Source of the DNA: Myxococcales bacterium
GTDB lineage: Bacteria > Myxococcota_A > UBA9042
Direction: 5' to 3'
DNA length: 64,000 nucleotides
Assembly (NCBI GenBank): GCA_009692425.1
Contig: SHZF01000010.1
Span: 1 to 64,000, forward strand
In this document: positions 15,609 to 24,053 of the stretch, in pieces
Numbering within the stretch: the first letter of the stretch is position 1
Layout: each line of letters begins with the position of its first letter
Program-made: the position numbers and the translations under genes
Notes under the pieces: model-generated
Told to the model about the DNA's origin: nothing
Database searches by the model: none
The model's input: the letters and a program-made list of their open reading frames with translations, nothing else

Positions 15609-17237
15609 CTAGCGCGGCAACTCCAGTTCAAAGCGCGCTCCGCTACCATGGCGCGGCTCCACCAGGTGCGCGAGCCCGCGGTGCGCCACGGCCACCTCGC
15701 GCACGAGCGCCAGCCCCAACCCGGTGCCGCGCTCCTTCGTCGTCACGAACGGCTCGAACAGGCGCTCGCGCACGGCCTCGGCGATGCCGGGGCCCGTGTC
15801 CTCGACGGCCAGGGTCGCGCGCCCGTCGGCCGCCGCGATCTCGACCCACAGGCGGCCGCCGCCCGGCATCGCCTCCCACGCGTTGCGTACGAGGTTCCAC
15901 AGCGCTTGACGCAGTTGACCGGCGTCGCCATCGACGACCACCTCGGGTTCCGCCGCCTGCACGAGGCAGCGCACACCCCGCCGATCGAGTTCGCTCTGGG
16001 CAAAATCGACGAGGCTGCGCACCAAAACGACGAGGTCAACGCGCGCCGCCAGCACGGGGGCCGGCCGGGCGCGGTCGAGGTAGCCTTCGGTGAGCGTGCG
16101 CAGGTGGTCGACCTGGGCGCTGATGGCGGCGACGAGTTCGCGCGCTTCGTGGGGTTCTCCGGTCGCCCCACGCTGCAGTTCTTCGTCGAGCAATTCGGCG
16201 TTCAACCCGATCGAGCTCAGCGGATTGCGGACCTCGTGGGCCATGCGCGCCGCCATGTGGCCGAGGGCCGCGAGGCGTTCGGTGCGCCCGAGTTCCTCGC
16301 GCTGACTGAGCAGTTCGGCTTCGCGCAGCGCCAACGCGTCTGCCATGCGGTTCCACTCGACTGCCAATGCACCGATCTCGGCGGCGCCACCGGCCTCGGC
16401 CCGCGCGTGCCGATCCCCGGCAGCCAAGCGCCGCACTACGCCCGTCAGCGCGACCAGGGGGCGCACGGTGCTGACCATCCACAGCAGCATCGCGATCGAC
16501 ACCGCCAGGGCGAAGGCGGGCGCCGCGCCGACCAGCACCTGCAGCCGGGTCTCGCTGCGTTCGGCGGCGTCGGATCGCTCGGCCAGGGCCGCCTCGAATG
16601 TTCGCTCGCTGCGGTCCAACGCCCCGTGCACGTGGCGGATCATGCGCCGCAGTTCGACAACCAGCCGGCTCGCGTCGCCGATGCGGCGGTCTGCCACGGC
16701 CTGGCTCAAGGCGCGCACGATCGCGTCAAAGGCAGCCGCATCGGTGTCAAGGCCACGCAGACCGGGCACCAGGGCGGCCACGTCGGCATCGGCGCGCATG
16801 CGGAAGAGCACGGTCGCTTCGCTGCGGAGGTAAGCTAGATCGGCGCCAATCTGTGGCAGGGGCAGCGGTTTGCCGAGCGCCAAGCGGGCCAACCGCGGCG
16901 GGGTCGCGGCAAACGGTAGTGTGCGGGCTCGCACGAGCAGGGCGTCGATGCGAGCGTACGGCCGCGCGTTGGGCACGAAACGCACAACCCACTCCAGATC
17001 GTGCGGCGCCGCCCGCTGCAGGGCCTCGTCGAAAGCGCGCAGTTCGAGACCGGCGCGGCGCAGGTCGTCGAGCAACGGCAAGGCGCGCTGGCGCAGGAAG
17101 GTGAGTTCGTGCCGCAGCGCCGCGACCGCGGCCGAGCCGTAGAACGTCGCTCCTCCGGCGGCAACGACGACGACCGCGAACGCCAAGAAGATGCGCGTCG
17201 GCAGCGATGGTCCAAATCGGCGGCGGGCGGTGGACAC
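15609..17237 (-). CDS. Membrane sensor histidine kinase
   Basis: A 542-residue two-component kinase. TM1 (about residues 17-37) and TM2 (about 228-252) frame a periplasmic sensing region of ~190 mostly helical residues. A HAMP linker follows (RPLVALTGVVRRLAAGD), then a HisKA domain with MAHEVRNPLSSIG (phospho-acceptor His at 334) and a complete HATPase: N-box QALWNLVRNAWEAM, G1 EDTGPGIAE, F-box LFEPFVTTKERG and G2 GTGLGLALV. The frame continues to 17387, but the first sensible start is the GTG at 17237, just before the TM1 run-in; the site lacks a strong Shine-Dalgarno, so the start is uncertain. No response regulator lies alongside, so the partner is elsewhere. Divergent from the PpiD-like gene. 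Confidence 0.88.
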   Translation of the reverse strand: MSTARRRFGPSLPTRIFLAFAVVVVAAGGATFYGSAAVAALRHELTFLRQRALPLLDDLRRAGLELRAFDEALQRAAPHDLEWVVRFVPNARPYARIDALLVRARTLPFAATPPRLARLALGKPLPLPQIGADLAYLRSEATVLFRMRADADVAALVPGLRGLDTDAAAFDAIVRALSQAVADRRIGDASRLVVELRRMIRHVHGALDRSERTFEAALAERSDAAERSETRLQVLVGAAPAFALAVSIAMLLWMVSTVRPLVALTGVVRRLAAGDRHARAEAGGAAEIGALAVEWNRMADALALREAELLSQREELGRTERLAALGHMAARMAHEVRNPLSSIGLNAELLDEELQRGATGEPHEARELVAAISAQVDHLRTLTEGYLDRARPAPVLAARVDLVVLVRSLVDFAQSELDRRGVRCLVQAAEPEVVVDGDAGQLRQALWNLVRNAWEAMPGGGRLWVEIAAADGRATLAVEDTGPGIAEAVRERLFEPFVTTKERGTGLGLALVREVAVAHRGLAHLVEPRHGSGARFELELPR

Positions 17238-17302
17238 GGGGTCGCAGTGTCGGCGGCGGCGGCGGTGACCGCAAGGCGGCGGATCGGGGACTGTCGCAAC
17301 GG

Positions 17303-17331
17303 TTGACCGCGCCAGCCCTTCCTGTTTCAAT
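17303..17331 (+). promoter_or_regulatory. Candidate sigma70-type promoter for the PpiD-like/uvrC unit
   Basis: TTGACC at 17303-17308 and TTCAAT at 17326-17331 with a 17-base spacer, 55 bases upstream of the ATG at 17386, in the gap between divergent genes. The -35 is strong and the -10 is moderate. Confidence 0.4.
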
Positions 17332-17385
17332 GACGCCCCCCGCGGGCGCCCTCCCGTCCGCAACCCTGCCGGAGCCCTGCCCGCC

Positions 17386-19524
17386 ATGCTGGAAAACCTG
17401 CGCCGACACAGCCGTTCGACGCTTATCTACGTGCTGTTCGCCATCCTCATCGCGGTCTTCGCGCTGACGTTCAACACGGCCTCGCGCATCACGAATGCGG
17501 GCGGCAACGTCGAGGTGCTGGCCGAAGTCGCCGGCACGTCGATCGACACGCGCGAACTGCAACTCGCGATGAACCTGTCGCCTGACCCGCCAGGACCCGG
17601 CGAGCAGGGCTTCGAGAAGAGGCAGGCCCAGAATCGCTATCAGCGCACGCGCATGCCGTACTCGGGCACCGTACCGGAACTCGCGGTGCTCACGCCATGG
17701 GAGGGGGCGCCGCCCTCGATCAAGAGCGAGAAGTTGCTTCACGAACTGACGGAGTCGATCCTCGTCGCCGCCGATGCCCACAAGCACGGCCTCGGCGTTA
17801 GCGATGAAGAACTGGCACGGCGCGTTCGGCGGCTGGAGCGCTCGTTCGGCGAGAAACTGACCGGCGACAGCGGCGAGATCGATCCCCGCAAGTACGACGT
17901 GTTCGCGCGCTTCAAGCTGGGGGCGTCGAAGGCCTCGCTGGAGGCATTCCTGCGGCGTGAAATCCTGCGTGACAAGATGGCGCAGGTCGTGACGAGCGGC
18001 ATCCTGCTGGCGCCCTCCGAAGTCGATGCGCTCGTACAGGCGGAATCGGCGCGGCCCGTGCTGGAGTTCGTCACGGTCGATGCCGATACCGCCGCCGGAC
18101 TCGTCGATGTGACCGACCCCGATGCCGACGCCTGGGCGGTCGCCAACGCCGCCAAGGTCAAGGCCGCATACGACGCCAAGGCCGCCGACTACCAGGTTCC
18201 TGAGCGCTGGAACGTGCGCGCGCTCCTCGTGGCGGCGCCCGCCAAGGAAGCGCAGCCGTCTCCCGAGGTTGAAAAGCAGTGGACGGAGAAAAAGGCGGCA
18301 GCCGACGAGGTCCGCAAGGAACTCGACGGCGCCTGGAATGGCGAAATCGCGCTCGACCCCGTGCTGCCGCCTGTCGAAGAAGGCAAGGAGGCCCCTGCCG
18401 TCGTCGAAGCGGATCGCAAGAAGGCGACAGAACTCGCCGGCGCCGAGAAGATCGACCGCCTGCTGCAGCATTTCAGCAAGGTCGCGTCCGAGAAGTCCGA
18501 GCACATGATCACGAAGGACCAGGGCGGCAAGTTCGCTGAAGACAAGACTGCCGAATCGCTCAGCCGCTCGCCGTTCGCGCCCGCGGTGGCGACTGCGGTC
18601 GCTGGTGCCGAGCCGGGCACGCTGGTCGGTCCGATTGAGGGCGCGCAGGGCTGGTGGCTCCTCGTTGTCGAGAAGCGGCTCGCCGGCAAAGCGACGCCGC
18701 TGGTCGACGTACAGCGGGACCTGGCGCGCACGGAACTCCAGCGCGAGCGGGCCGCGGGCGAACTCGACAAGGTCGCCGAAGCCGTGCGCCTTGCGGCTGC
18801 CGCCACGCCGACGACGGCGCTCGGCGAGGTCGTGAAGAAGTGGAATCTCAGCCGCACCGGCAAGGACGACGGCCCGCTGTCGGCATCGGAGTCGGGGGCG
18901 CTCGGCAAGTCGCCGCTCCAAGCGATGCAGGGCGGCATTGAGGCGATGCTGGGCCTGCCCGCGCCGGAAGACGCGCCGGACAACATCCCCGGCATGGGCA
19001 AGCTGCCCGAAGTCGCGAAGGCGGCATGGACGCTGCGGGCCGATGCGCCCGTGGCCGGCCAGGTGTTCAAGAGCGAAGACGGCAAGGCGCGCTACGTCGT
19101 GCGGCTCAAGGCGCCGAAGCCCGACGCCGAGGCCGACGCCAAGCTGAAGGACTCCGTGGGCCGCGCCGTCACCCAATTGCGTCGCCAGGCGGCGTGGCGG
19201 GCCTACGTGCGCAAGCTTTTCGTCGATGCCGAGACCGCCGGCCAGATCGAGAAGACCGAAGCCTGGACGACTGCACTGCAACTCGAGCGCGATCGCGTGG
19301 CGACGCTGTTGAAGCGACTGCCCGCAGCACAGCAGGACCCGACGGGTGGCGCGCTGGGTGGCTTGGGCGGCTTGGGTACCTTGTCCGGCGAAGCCCCCGG
19401 TGGGATGCAACTGAACGTGGGCGGCAAGCCGGTTCAGTTGCTGCCGTCGCCGGCTCCTGTGGCTCCGGCAGTTCCTGTGGCTCCGGCAGTTCCTGTGGCT
19501 CCTGTGGCTCCTGTGGCTCCCTAA
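17386..19524 (+). CDS. PpiD/SurA-like membrane-anchored periplasmic foldase
   Basis: A 712-residue protein with one N-terminal membrane anchor (LIYVLFAILIAVFALTF, residues ~13-31) and a large periplasmic part. The layout is that of PpiD: anchor, SurA-N-like helical region (VAGTSIDTRELQLAMN ... LLHELTESILVAADAHKHGL), and a parvulin-like region around residues 300-450 (DQGGKFAEDKTAESLSRSPF, then GPIEGAQGWWLLVVEKR). The parvulin domain is interrupted by a Glu/Lys-rich insert (~residues 285-345) and may be enzymatically weak. The C-terminus is a Pro-Val-Ala repeat (listed separately). Likely helps outer-membrane and secreted proteins fold. The gap to uvrC is 19 bases, so the two are probably co-transcribed. 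Confidence 0.75.
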   Translation: MLENLRRHSRSTLIYVLFAILIAVFALTFNTASRITNAGGNVEVLAEVAGTSIDTRELQLAMNLSPDPPGPGEQGFEKRQAQNRYQRTRMPYSGTVPELAVLTPWEGAPPSIKSEKLLHELTESILVAADAHKHGLGVSDEELARRVRRLERSFGEKLTGDSGEIDPRKYDVFARFKLGASKASLEAFLRREILRDKMAQVVTSGILLAPSEVDALVQAESARPVLEFVTVDADTAAGLVDVTDPDADAWAVANAAKVKAAYDAKAADYQVPERWNVRALLVAAPAKEAQPSPEVEKQWTEKKAAADEVRKELDGAWNGEIALDPVLPPVEEGKEAPAVVEADRKKATELAGAEKIDRLLQHFSKVASEKSEHMITKDQGGKFAEDKTAESLSRSPFAPAVATAVAGAEPGTLVGPIEGAQGWWLLVVEKRLAGKATPLVDVQRDLARTELQRERAAGELDKVAEAVRLAAAATPTTALGEVVKKWNLSRTGKDDGPLSASESGALGKSPLQAMQGGIEAMLGLPAPEDAPDNIPGMGKLPEVAKAAWTLRADAPVAGQVFKSEDGKARYVVRLKAPKPDAEADAKLKDSVGRAVTQLRRQAAWRAYVRKLFVDAETAGQIEKTEAWTTALQLERDRVATLLKRLPAAQQDPTGGALGGLGGLGTLSGEAPGGMQLNVGGKPVQLLPSPAPVAPAVPVAPAVPVAPVAPVAP
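19451..19521 (+). repeat. Short tandem repeat encoding a Pro-Val-Ala tail
   Basis: CCTGTGGCTCC units, two of them separated by GGCAGTT, give the protein tail PVAPAVPVAPAVPVAPVAPV right up to the stop. This is a slippage-prone minisatellite at the extreme 3' end of the PpiD-like gene; copy number may vary between strains. Confidence 0.85.
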
Positions 19525-19543
19525 CGCTACGCGCAGACTCCCC

Positions 19544-21535
19544 ATGACCCGGGACGCGCCGCCTGACCCCGACCCAGGCGCGCAACCCGGCGCAGTAGCG
19601 GAGCCGGGCCCCCAAGTTCCTTTCGACTTCGACGACCGCCTGCGCACGGCGCCCGACCGGCCCGGCGTCTACGTGATGCGCGACCGCGAGGGCCGCGTGT
19701 GCTACGTCGGCAAGGCGGCGTCGTTGCGGGCCCGCCTGCGCCAGTATGTCGGCGGCCAGGACAGCCGCTTCTTCGTCCACCTGCTCGATCACGTGCTCGG
19801 CGCCATCGACCTGACGGTCACGCGCACCGAGAAGGAAGCGCTGCTGCTCGAAAACGAGCTGATCAAGCACCACCAGCCCCGCTTCAACGTGCGGCTCAAG
19901 GACGACAAGCGCTTCTTACACCTGCGGCTGGCGACCGACGAGGTGTTCCCGCGGCTGCAAGTCGTGCGGCGGCCGGCGCCCGACGGCGCGCAGTACTTCG
20001 GCCCCTATGCCTCAGCCAGCAATGCGCGCTCGACGCTGCAGCAGGTCAACCGCTGGTTCCAGTTGCGTACCTGCCCCGACAGCGTGTTCCACAACCGCGC
20101 GCGGCCGTGCCTCGAACACCAGATTGGCCGCTGCCCGGCGCCGTGCGTGCTGCCCGTGGCGCCGCGCGACTATGCGGGCCACGTCAAGGATGTCTCGCTT
20201 TTCCTGCAAGGCCGGCGCACCGAATTGCTCGATCGCCTCAAGCAGCGCATGGCGTCCGAAGCGGAGTCGGAGCACTTCGAACGCGCGGGCCGACTGCGCG
20301 ATCAGGTGCGCGCGATCGAAGCGAGCGTCGAACAGCAGCACATCGCGCTCACCGGCCAGCGCCGCAGCCTCGACGCGGTCGGCCTGTACCGCGAAGGAGC
20401 GCGCGCCGCCGTCGCCGTGCTCAGCTTTCGCGAGGGCGTGCTGCTGGGCTCCCAGGGCTACGTGCTGAAGGACCAGGAGTGGCCCGATGCCGAGGTCGTC
20501 CAGGGCTTCGCCGTGCAACTCTACGATCGGGGCCAACCGGTCCCCGACGAACTCTGCCTGCCGTGCGAACTGCCGGGCACCGACACCCTCGCCGAGTGGC
20601 TGACAGACCTGCGCCGGGCACGCGGCGCGCTCGAGGGCGGCACGTCGCGGGCCGAGGTCGTCGTGACGCAACCACAGCGCGGCACGAAGGCGCGGGTGTG
20701 CGAGATGGCGACGGCCAACGCGCAGCAGGTGTTCGCCGATCGCGTGCGGCAGGCGGCATCGGCCGAGGCCACGCTGCTCGGGCTGCACCGGCGTCTCCAC
20801 CTGCATCGGCTGCCGCGCCGAATCGAGTGCTACGACATCTCGAACATCTCCGGCACCGACCCGACCGGCTCGATGGTCGTCGCGCTCGACGGCGCACTTG
20901 CGCCCAAGGAGTACCGCGGCTTTGCCGTGCGCTCGCAGGAGACACCAAACGATTTCGCGATGATGTACGAGGTGCTCGACCGTCGCTTCCAGCGCGCGAA
21001 GGACGGCACGACGCCGTGGCCCGACCTCGTGGTGATCGATGGCGGCAAGGGCCAACTCAAGATGGCGCTGCAGGCGCTCGCCGACCTGGGCATCGACGGC
21101 ATCGACGTGGTCGCGCTCGCCAAGGCCCGCACGCTCGACAGCGACGACGCCGGGCCGTCCGATTCGAGCCCGGAGCGCGTGTTCGTGCCCGGCGCCAAGA
21201 CCGCGATCGTGTTGCCGCAGAACTCCAACGAGGTCTACCTGCTGACGCAACTGCGCGATGAGGCGCACCGCTTCGCCATCACGCTGCACCGCAAGCGGCG
21301 TGCCAAGCGCACGGTGACGAGTCGGCTCGACGCGATCCCCGGCGTGGGGCCGGCCCGACGGCGGGCGCTGCTGCAAGCATTCGGCTCGCTCAAGGCGGTG
21401 GCGGCGGCGGAAGAGGCAGCGATTGCGGCGGTGTCGGGTGTCGGGCCGGAGGTGGCGCGCCGGGTGGTGGCGGCGCTGCGCTCGCGCGGAACTGGCGACG
21501 GCGGCGGAGGTCCGCACCAGGATCCACTGCCCTGA
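19544..21535 (+). CDS. uvrC: UvrABC excinuclease subunit C
   Basis: A 663-residue nucleotide-excision-repair nuclease that makes both cuts beside a UvrB-bound lesion. In order: a GIY-YIG nuclease (RPGVYVMRDREG, then VCYVGKAASLRARL, residues ~40-70), a Cys cluster (CPDSVFHNRARPCLEHQIGRC), a UvrBC helix pair (RMASEAESEHFERAGRLRDQ), the RNase H-like nuclease (ECYDISNISGTDPTGSMV, then DLVVIDGGKGQLKMAL) and C-terminal helix-hairpin-helix motifs (LDAIPGVGPARRRALLQAFG). Slightly longer than usual because of a ~25-residue N-terminal Pro/Asp extension. Downstream of the PpiD-like gene; no SOS operator was recognised in front of it. Confidence 0.95.
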   Translation: MTRDAPPDPDPGAQPGAVAEPGPQVPFDFDDRLRTAPDRPGVYVMRDREGRVCYVGKAASLRARLRQYVGGQDSRFFVHLLDHVLGAIDLTVTRTEKEALLLENELIKHHQPRFNVRLKDDKRFLHLRLATDEVFPRLQVVRRPAPDGAQYFGPYASASNARSTLQQVNRWFQLRTCPDSVFHNRARPCLEHQIGRCPAPCVLPVAPRDYAGHVKDVSLFLQGRRTELLDRLKQRMASEAESEHFERAGRLRDQVRAIEASVEQQHIALTGQRRSLDAVGLYREGARAAVAVLSFREGVLLGSQGYVLKDQEWPDAEVVQGFAVQLYDRGQPVPDELCLPCELPGTDTLAEWLTDLRRARGALEGGTSRAEVVVTQPQRGTKARVCEMATANAQQVFADRVRQAASAEATLLGLHRRLHLHRLPRRIECYDISNISGTDPTGSMVVALDGALAPKEYRGFAVRSQETPNDFAMMYEVLDRRFQRAKDGTTPWPDLVVIDGGKGQLKMALQALADLGIDGIDVVALAKARTLDSDDAGPSDSSPERVFVPGAKTAIVLPQNSNEVYLLTQLRDEAHRFAITLHRKRRAKRTVTSRLDAIPGVGPARRRALLQAFGSLKAVAAAEEAAIAAVSGVGPEVARRVVAALRSRGTGDGGGGPHQDPLP

Positions 21536-21612
21536 GCCTCGCCCCTGCCCGGCCCAGCTTGCCGCTCCCATTGCCGCAGAGTTCTGCGCTTCGCCCTGCC
21601 GGGTTCAAGCGC

Positions 21613-21671
21613 GCGTGCTTGGCGCAAGCCTCGAGTTCAGGACAGCACGCCGATTTGGCGCAGGTTCCGCT
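21613..21671 (-). pseudogene. Possible Cys-motif fragment of a decayed small secreted protein
   Basis: On the minus strand in the gap between uvrC and the lipid-kinase-like gene, one frame reads GTCAKSACCPELEACAKHA. The C-x(4)-CC-x(4)-C pattern resembles the Cys motifs common in small secreted proteins of this bacterial group. No signal peptide or clean gene boundary is visible, and chance is a real alternative. Confidence 0.2.
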
Positions 21672-21794
21672 CGCCGCGCCGCCGGCTTCGTACGCCTGTG
21701 CGGCCCGCTGCGCCATGGTGGCGGCCGCCTTGACGCTCTGCCGCCGCCCCCCGATCATCGCGCCGCGGTCGCAAGTGTGCGTCGCAGGAACACC

Positions 21795-22862
21795 GTGGCG
21801 ACCGGTCGCATCCAGCGCCCTCTCGTGGGCGTCGTGACGAACCCGAACTCGAAGCGCAACCGGCTCGACCCCGGCCGCTACGAACGGATGCGCGAACTGG
21901 TCGGCGACGTCGGCCTCGTGCGGCGCACCCAGCACACCGGCGAGATCGGCGACGTCGTGCGCGAGTTCCTCGACCTCGGCGTGCCGTGGTGGGTGGCAGA
22001 TGGCGGCGACGGCGCATTCCACTGGCTCGTCAACGTGCTGTACCCGATCCTGCAGGAGCGCGGTGGCACGGACGACCTGCCCGCGATCCTTCCCACCAAC
22101 GCTGGCACCATCAACTTCATGGGCGTCAAGGCTGGTACCCGCGGCCAGGCCCTGCCGCTGCTGCACGAACTCTGCGCGATCCTGCGCCGCGGCGAGGCAC
22201 CGCCCGTCATCGCGATCGACAGCCTGCGCTTGCACGGCCGCTTCGGCGAGGACGCGGACTTTCCTGGCAAGCCGTTCACCAAACTCGGTTTTGCCGCAGC
22301 GCTCGTCGGCATCGGCCAGCGCGTGTTCGACAAGTTCTACGCCCAGGAGCGCCAGAGCGCGCTCGGCGTTGCCGAGGTCGTGTTGAAAAGCCTCGGCTCG
22401 GCGGCCAGCAAGGGGCCGCTGCTGAAGCACCTGCCGTTCCCGGTCGAGTTCCGCCACTTCAGCGACAGCGTGTTCGAGCCGATGCCGGCCGACGTGTGGA
22501 TCGACGGCGAGCGGTTGCCGTTCACGCAGTTTCGGGCGGTCAACATCGGGGCGATCGACATCAACATCGGCGGCGTGTTCCGGTTTTTCTCGAGCGCGGG
22601 TAAGCGCGGCCAACTCCACGTGATGGCCGGCGACCCGGGACCGGTCGACGTGCTGATGAACCTGCCGCTGATGGCGACCGGCAAGCCGTTGGCGATCCGC
22701 GATTTCCGCGAAGGTCCCGCGCGGTCGCTGCGCATCGTGGCCCGCGACGGCAAGCGCATCGACCCGGTCATCGACGGCGAACTGTACTGGGGCCTCGACG
22801 AACTCGACGTGACCATCGGCCCGGAGGTCAAGGTGGCCCAGGTCGTGGCAGCGGTGCTGTGA
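21795..22862 (+). CDS. Diacylglycerol/sphingosine-kinase-family lipid kinase-like protein
   Basis: A 355-residue protein from a GTG at 21795 with AGGA six bases upstream; the frame continues upstream only as low-quality sequence. It has the family's phosphate-binding start GVVTNPNSKRN and a WWVADGGDGAFHWLVN motif in place of the usual GGDGT, then LPTNAGTINFMGVKAGTRG and a C-terminal beta-sandwich. The kinase family phosphorylates lipid hydroxyls with ATP. The change GGDGT to GGDGA and the long distance to the next motif leave the substrate open. The stop overlaps the GTG of the following hydrolase gene (GTGA), so the two are translationally coupled. Confidence 0.65.
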   Translation: MATGRIQRPLVGVVTNPNSKRNRLDPGRYERMRELVGDVGLVRRTQHTGEIGDVVREFLDLGVPWWVADGGDGAFHWLVNVLYPILQERGGTDDLPAILPTNAGTINFMGVKAGTRGQALPLLHELCAILRRGEAPPVIAIDSLRLHGRFGEDADFPGKPFTKLGFAAALVGIGQRVFDKFYAQERQSALGVAEVVLKSLGSAASKGPLLKHLPFPVEFRHFSDSVFEPMPADVWIDGERLPFTQFRAVNIGAIDINIGGVFRFFSSAGKRGQLHVMAGDPGPVDVLMNLPLMATGKPLAIRDFREGPARSLRIVARDGKRIDPVIDGELYWGLDELDVTIGPEVKVAQVVAAVL

Positions 22863-23866
22863 CCGACGGTGCCGGTCCGATGAACGCGCCCGCCGGAGGG
22901 CCCATGCACGCTCCCGAATCCACCGCCGTCCTTGTGCCCGCCGACCTCGAACTGCCCGGCGTCACGCACCGGCGCGTTCCGGTGGGCGCCGTCTCCCTGC
23001 ACATCGCCGAGGCCGGCCCGGTCGAGGGGCCGCTCGTCGTGCTGCTGCACGGCTTCCCTGAGTTCTGGTGGTCGTGGCGGCGCCAGATCGAAGGGCTTTC
23101 CGCGCGCGGTTTTCGGGTCGTGGCACCCGACCTGCGCGGCTATGGCGACAGCGACAAGCCGGCGCCGGACGCCGGGGCCTACGCGATCGACGCGCTCGCT
23201 GGCGACGTGCGCGGGCTGGTGGCGCTGCTGCTGGCCGAGCGCGGGCAGACGCTGCCGGCAGTGGATTCGGGGCAGGCGGCGCGCGTCACGCTCGTCTGCC
23301 ACGATTGGGGCGGGGTCGTGGGTTGGGCGACGGCGGCGCTGCACCCCGAAGCGGTCGGGCGCCTGGTGGCGTGCAACGCGCCGCACCTGCCGGCCTACCT
23401 CGACGCGCTCCGCAAGCTGCCGATCCAGATCGCGCGGTCGTGGTACGTGCTACTGTTCCAGTGCAAGGGACTCGTCGAGTTGACGATGCGCGCGCACCCC
23501 CATGCGATGCTGGCGCGCACGCTCAAAGGCGCCGCGGCCCGGCGCGAGGCGTTTCCGCGTGAAGAAGTCGCCCGCTACGCCCGCGCGCTGACTCGGCCCG
23601 GCGTGCTGGAGTCGAGCCTCGCGTACTACCGCAGCATCCCGGGGCACATCGCCTGCCTCGACCGCCTCGCCTCACCCATCCGCGCGCCGACGCTCGTGCT
23701 GTGGGGGCGCCAGGACCCGGCGCTCGATGCCCGGCTGGTGGCGTTTTGCCGGCCTTACGTCCACGCACCGTTCGAGGTGCGCTGGTTCGAGGAGGCGGGG
23801 CATTGGGTGCAGCAGGAGGACGCCGAGGGCGTGACGGACGCAATTGCGGGGTTTGCGATCGCGTGA
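22859..23866 (+). CDS. Alpha/beta hydrolase, epoxide-hydrolase-like
   Basis: A 335-residue alpha/beta-hydrolase with the epoxide hydrolase signature: oxyanion motif LLHGFPEFWWSWRRQI, the second motif APDLRGYGDSDKP, nucleophile Asp in CHDWGGVVGW, acid in LWGRQDPALD and catalytic His in EEAGHWVQQED. A cap domain lies between. The Asp nucleophile and the WWSW motif favour an epoxide hydrolase or haloalkane-dehalogenase-like activity over an esterase. The GTG start overlaps the preceding stop; an ATG at 22880 is a possible alternative. The coupled lipid-kinase-like neighbour hints at lipid metabolism, but this is inference. Confidence 0.85.
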   Translation: MTDGAGPMNAPAGGPMHAPESTAVLVPADLELPGVTHRRVPVGAVSLHIAEAGPVEGPLVVLLHGFPEFWWSWRRQIEGLSARGFRVVAPDLRGYGDSDKPAPDAGAYAIDALAGDVRGLVALLLAERGQTLPAVDSGQAARVTLVCHDWGGVVGWATAALHPEAVGRLVACNAPHLPAYLDALRKLPIQIARSWYVLLFQCKGLVELTMRAHPHAMLARTLKGAAARREAFPREEVARYARALTRPGVLESSLAYYRSIPGHIACLDRLASPIRAPTLVLWGRQDPALDARLVAFCRPYVHAPFEVRWFEEAGHWVQQEDAEGVTDAIAGFAIA

Positions 23867-23897
23867 CGTTCCAGAGCGCTGCATTGGGCGTGGTCGA

Positions 23898-24053
23898 CTA
23901 TGGCCCGTTGGACCAGTCCGCTCCCGGCGCACCGTCCCCCGCAAGCGGCCAGACCCACACCGTGAACCAACGCGCTCCGTCGCCCCAGCGCCCGCTGGTC
24001 ACATCGACGGCCTGCACGCGCAGCAGCAGCGCCAGGGCGCAATTCGGCTTCAT
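23898..24053 (-). CDS. Small coupled ORF, 51 residues, unknown
   Basis: The ATG at 24053 overlaps the stop of the upstream methyltransferase gene (ATGA). The frame reads MKPNCALALLLRVQAVDV, then TSGRWGDGARWFTVWV, and ends ADWSNGP. The overlap is the typical sign of translational coupling. The sequence matches nothing I recognise, and the N-terminus is only weakly signal-like. It could be a chance frame. The remaining bases of this gap (23867-23897) hold nothing else visible. Confidence 0.25.
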   Translation of the reverse strand: MKPNCALALLLRVQAVDVTSGRWGDGARWFTVWVWPLAGDGAPGADWSNGP

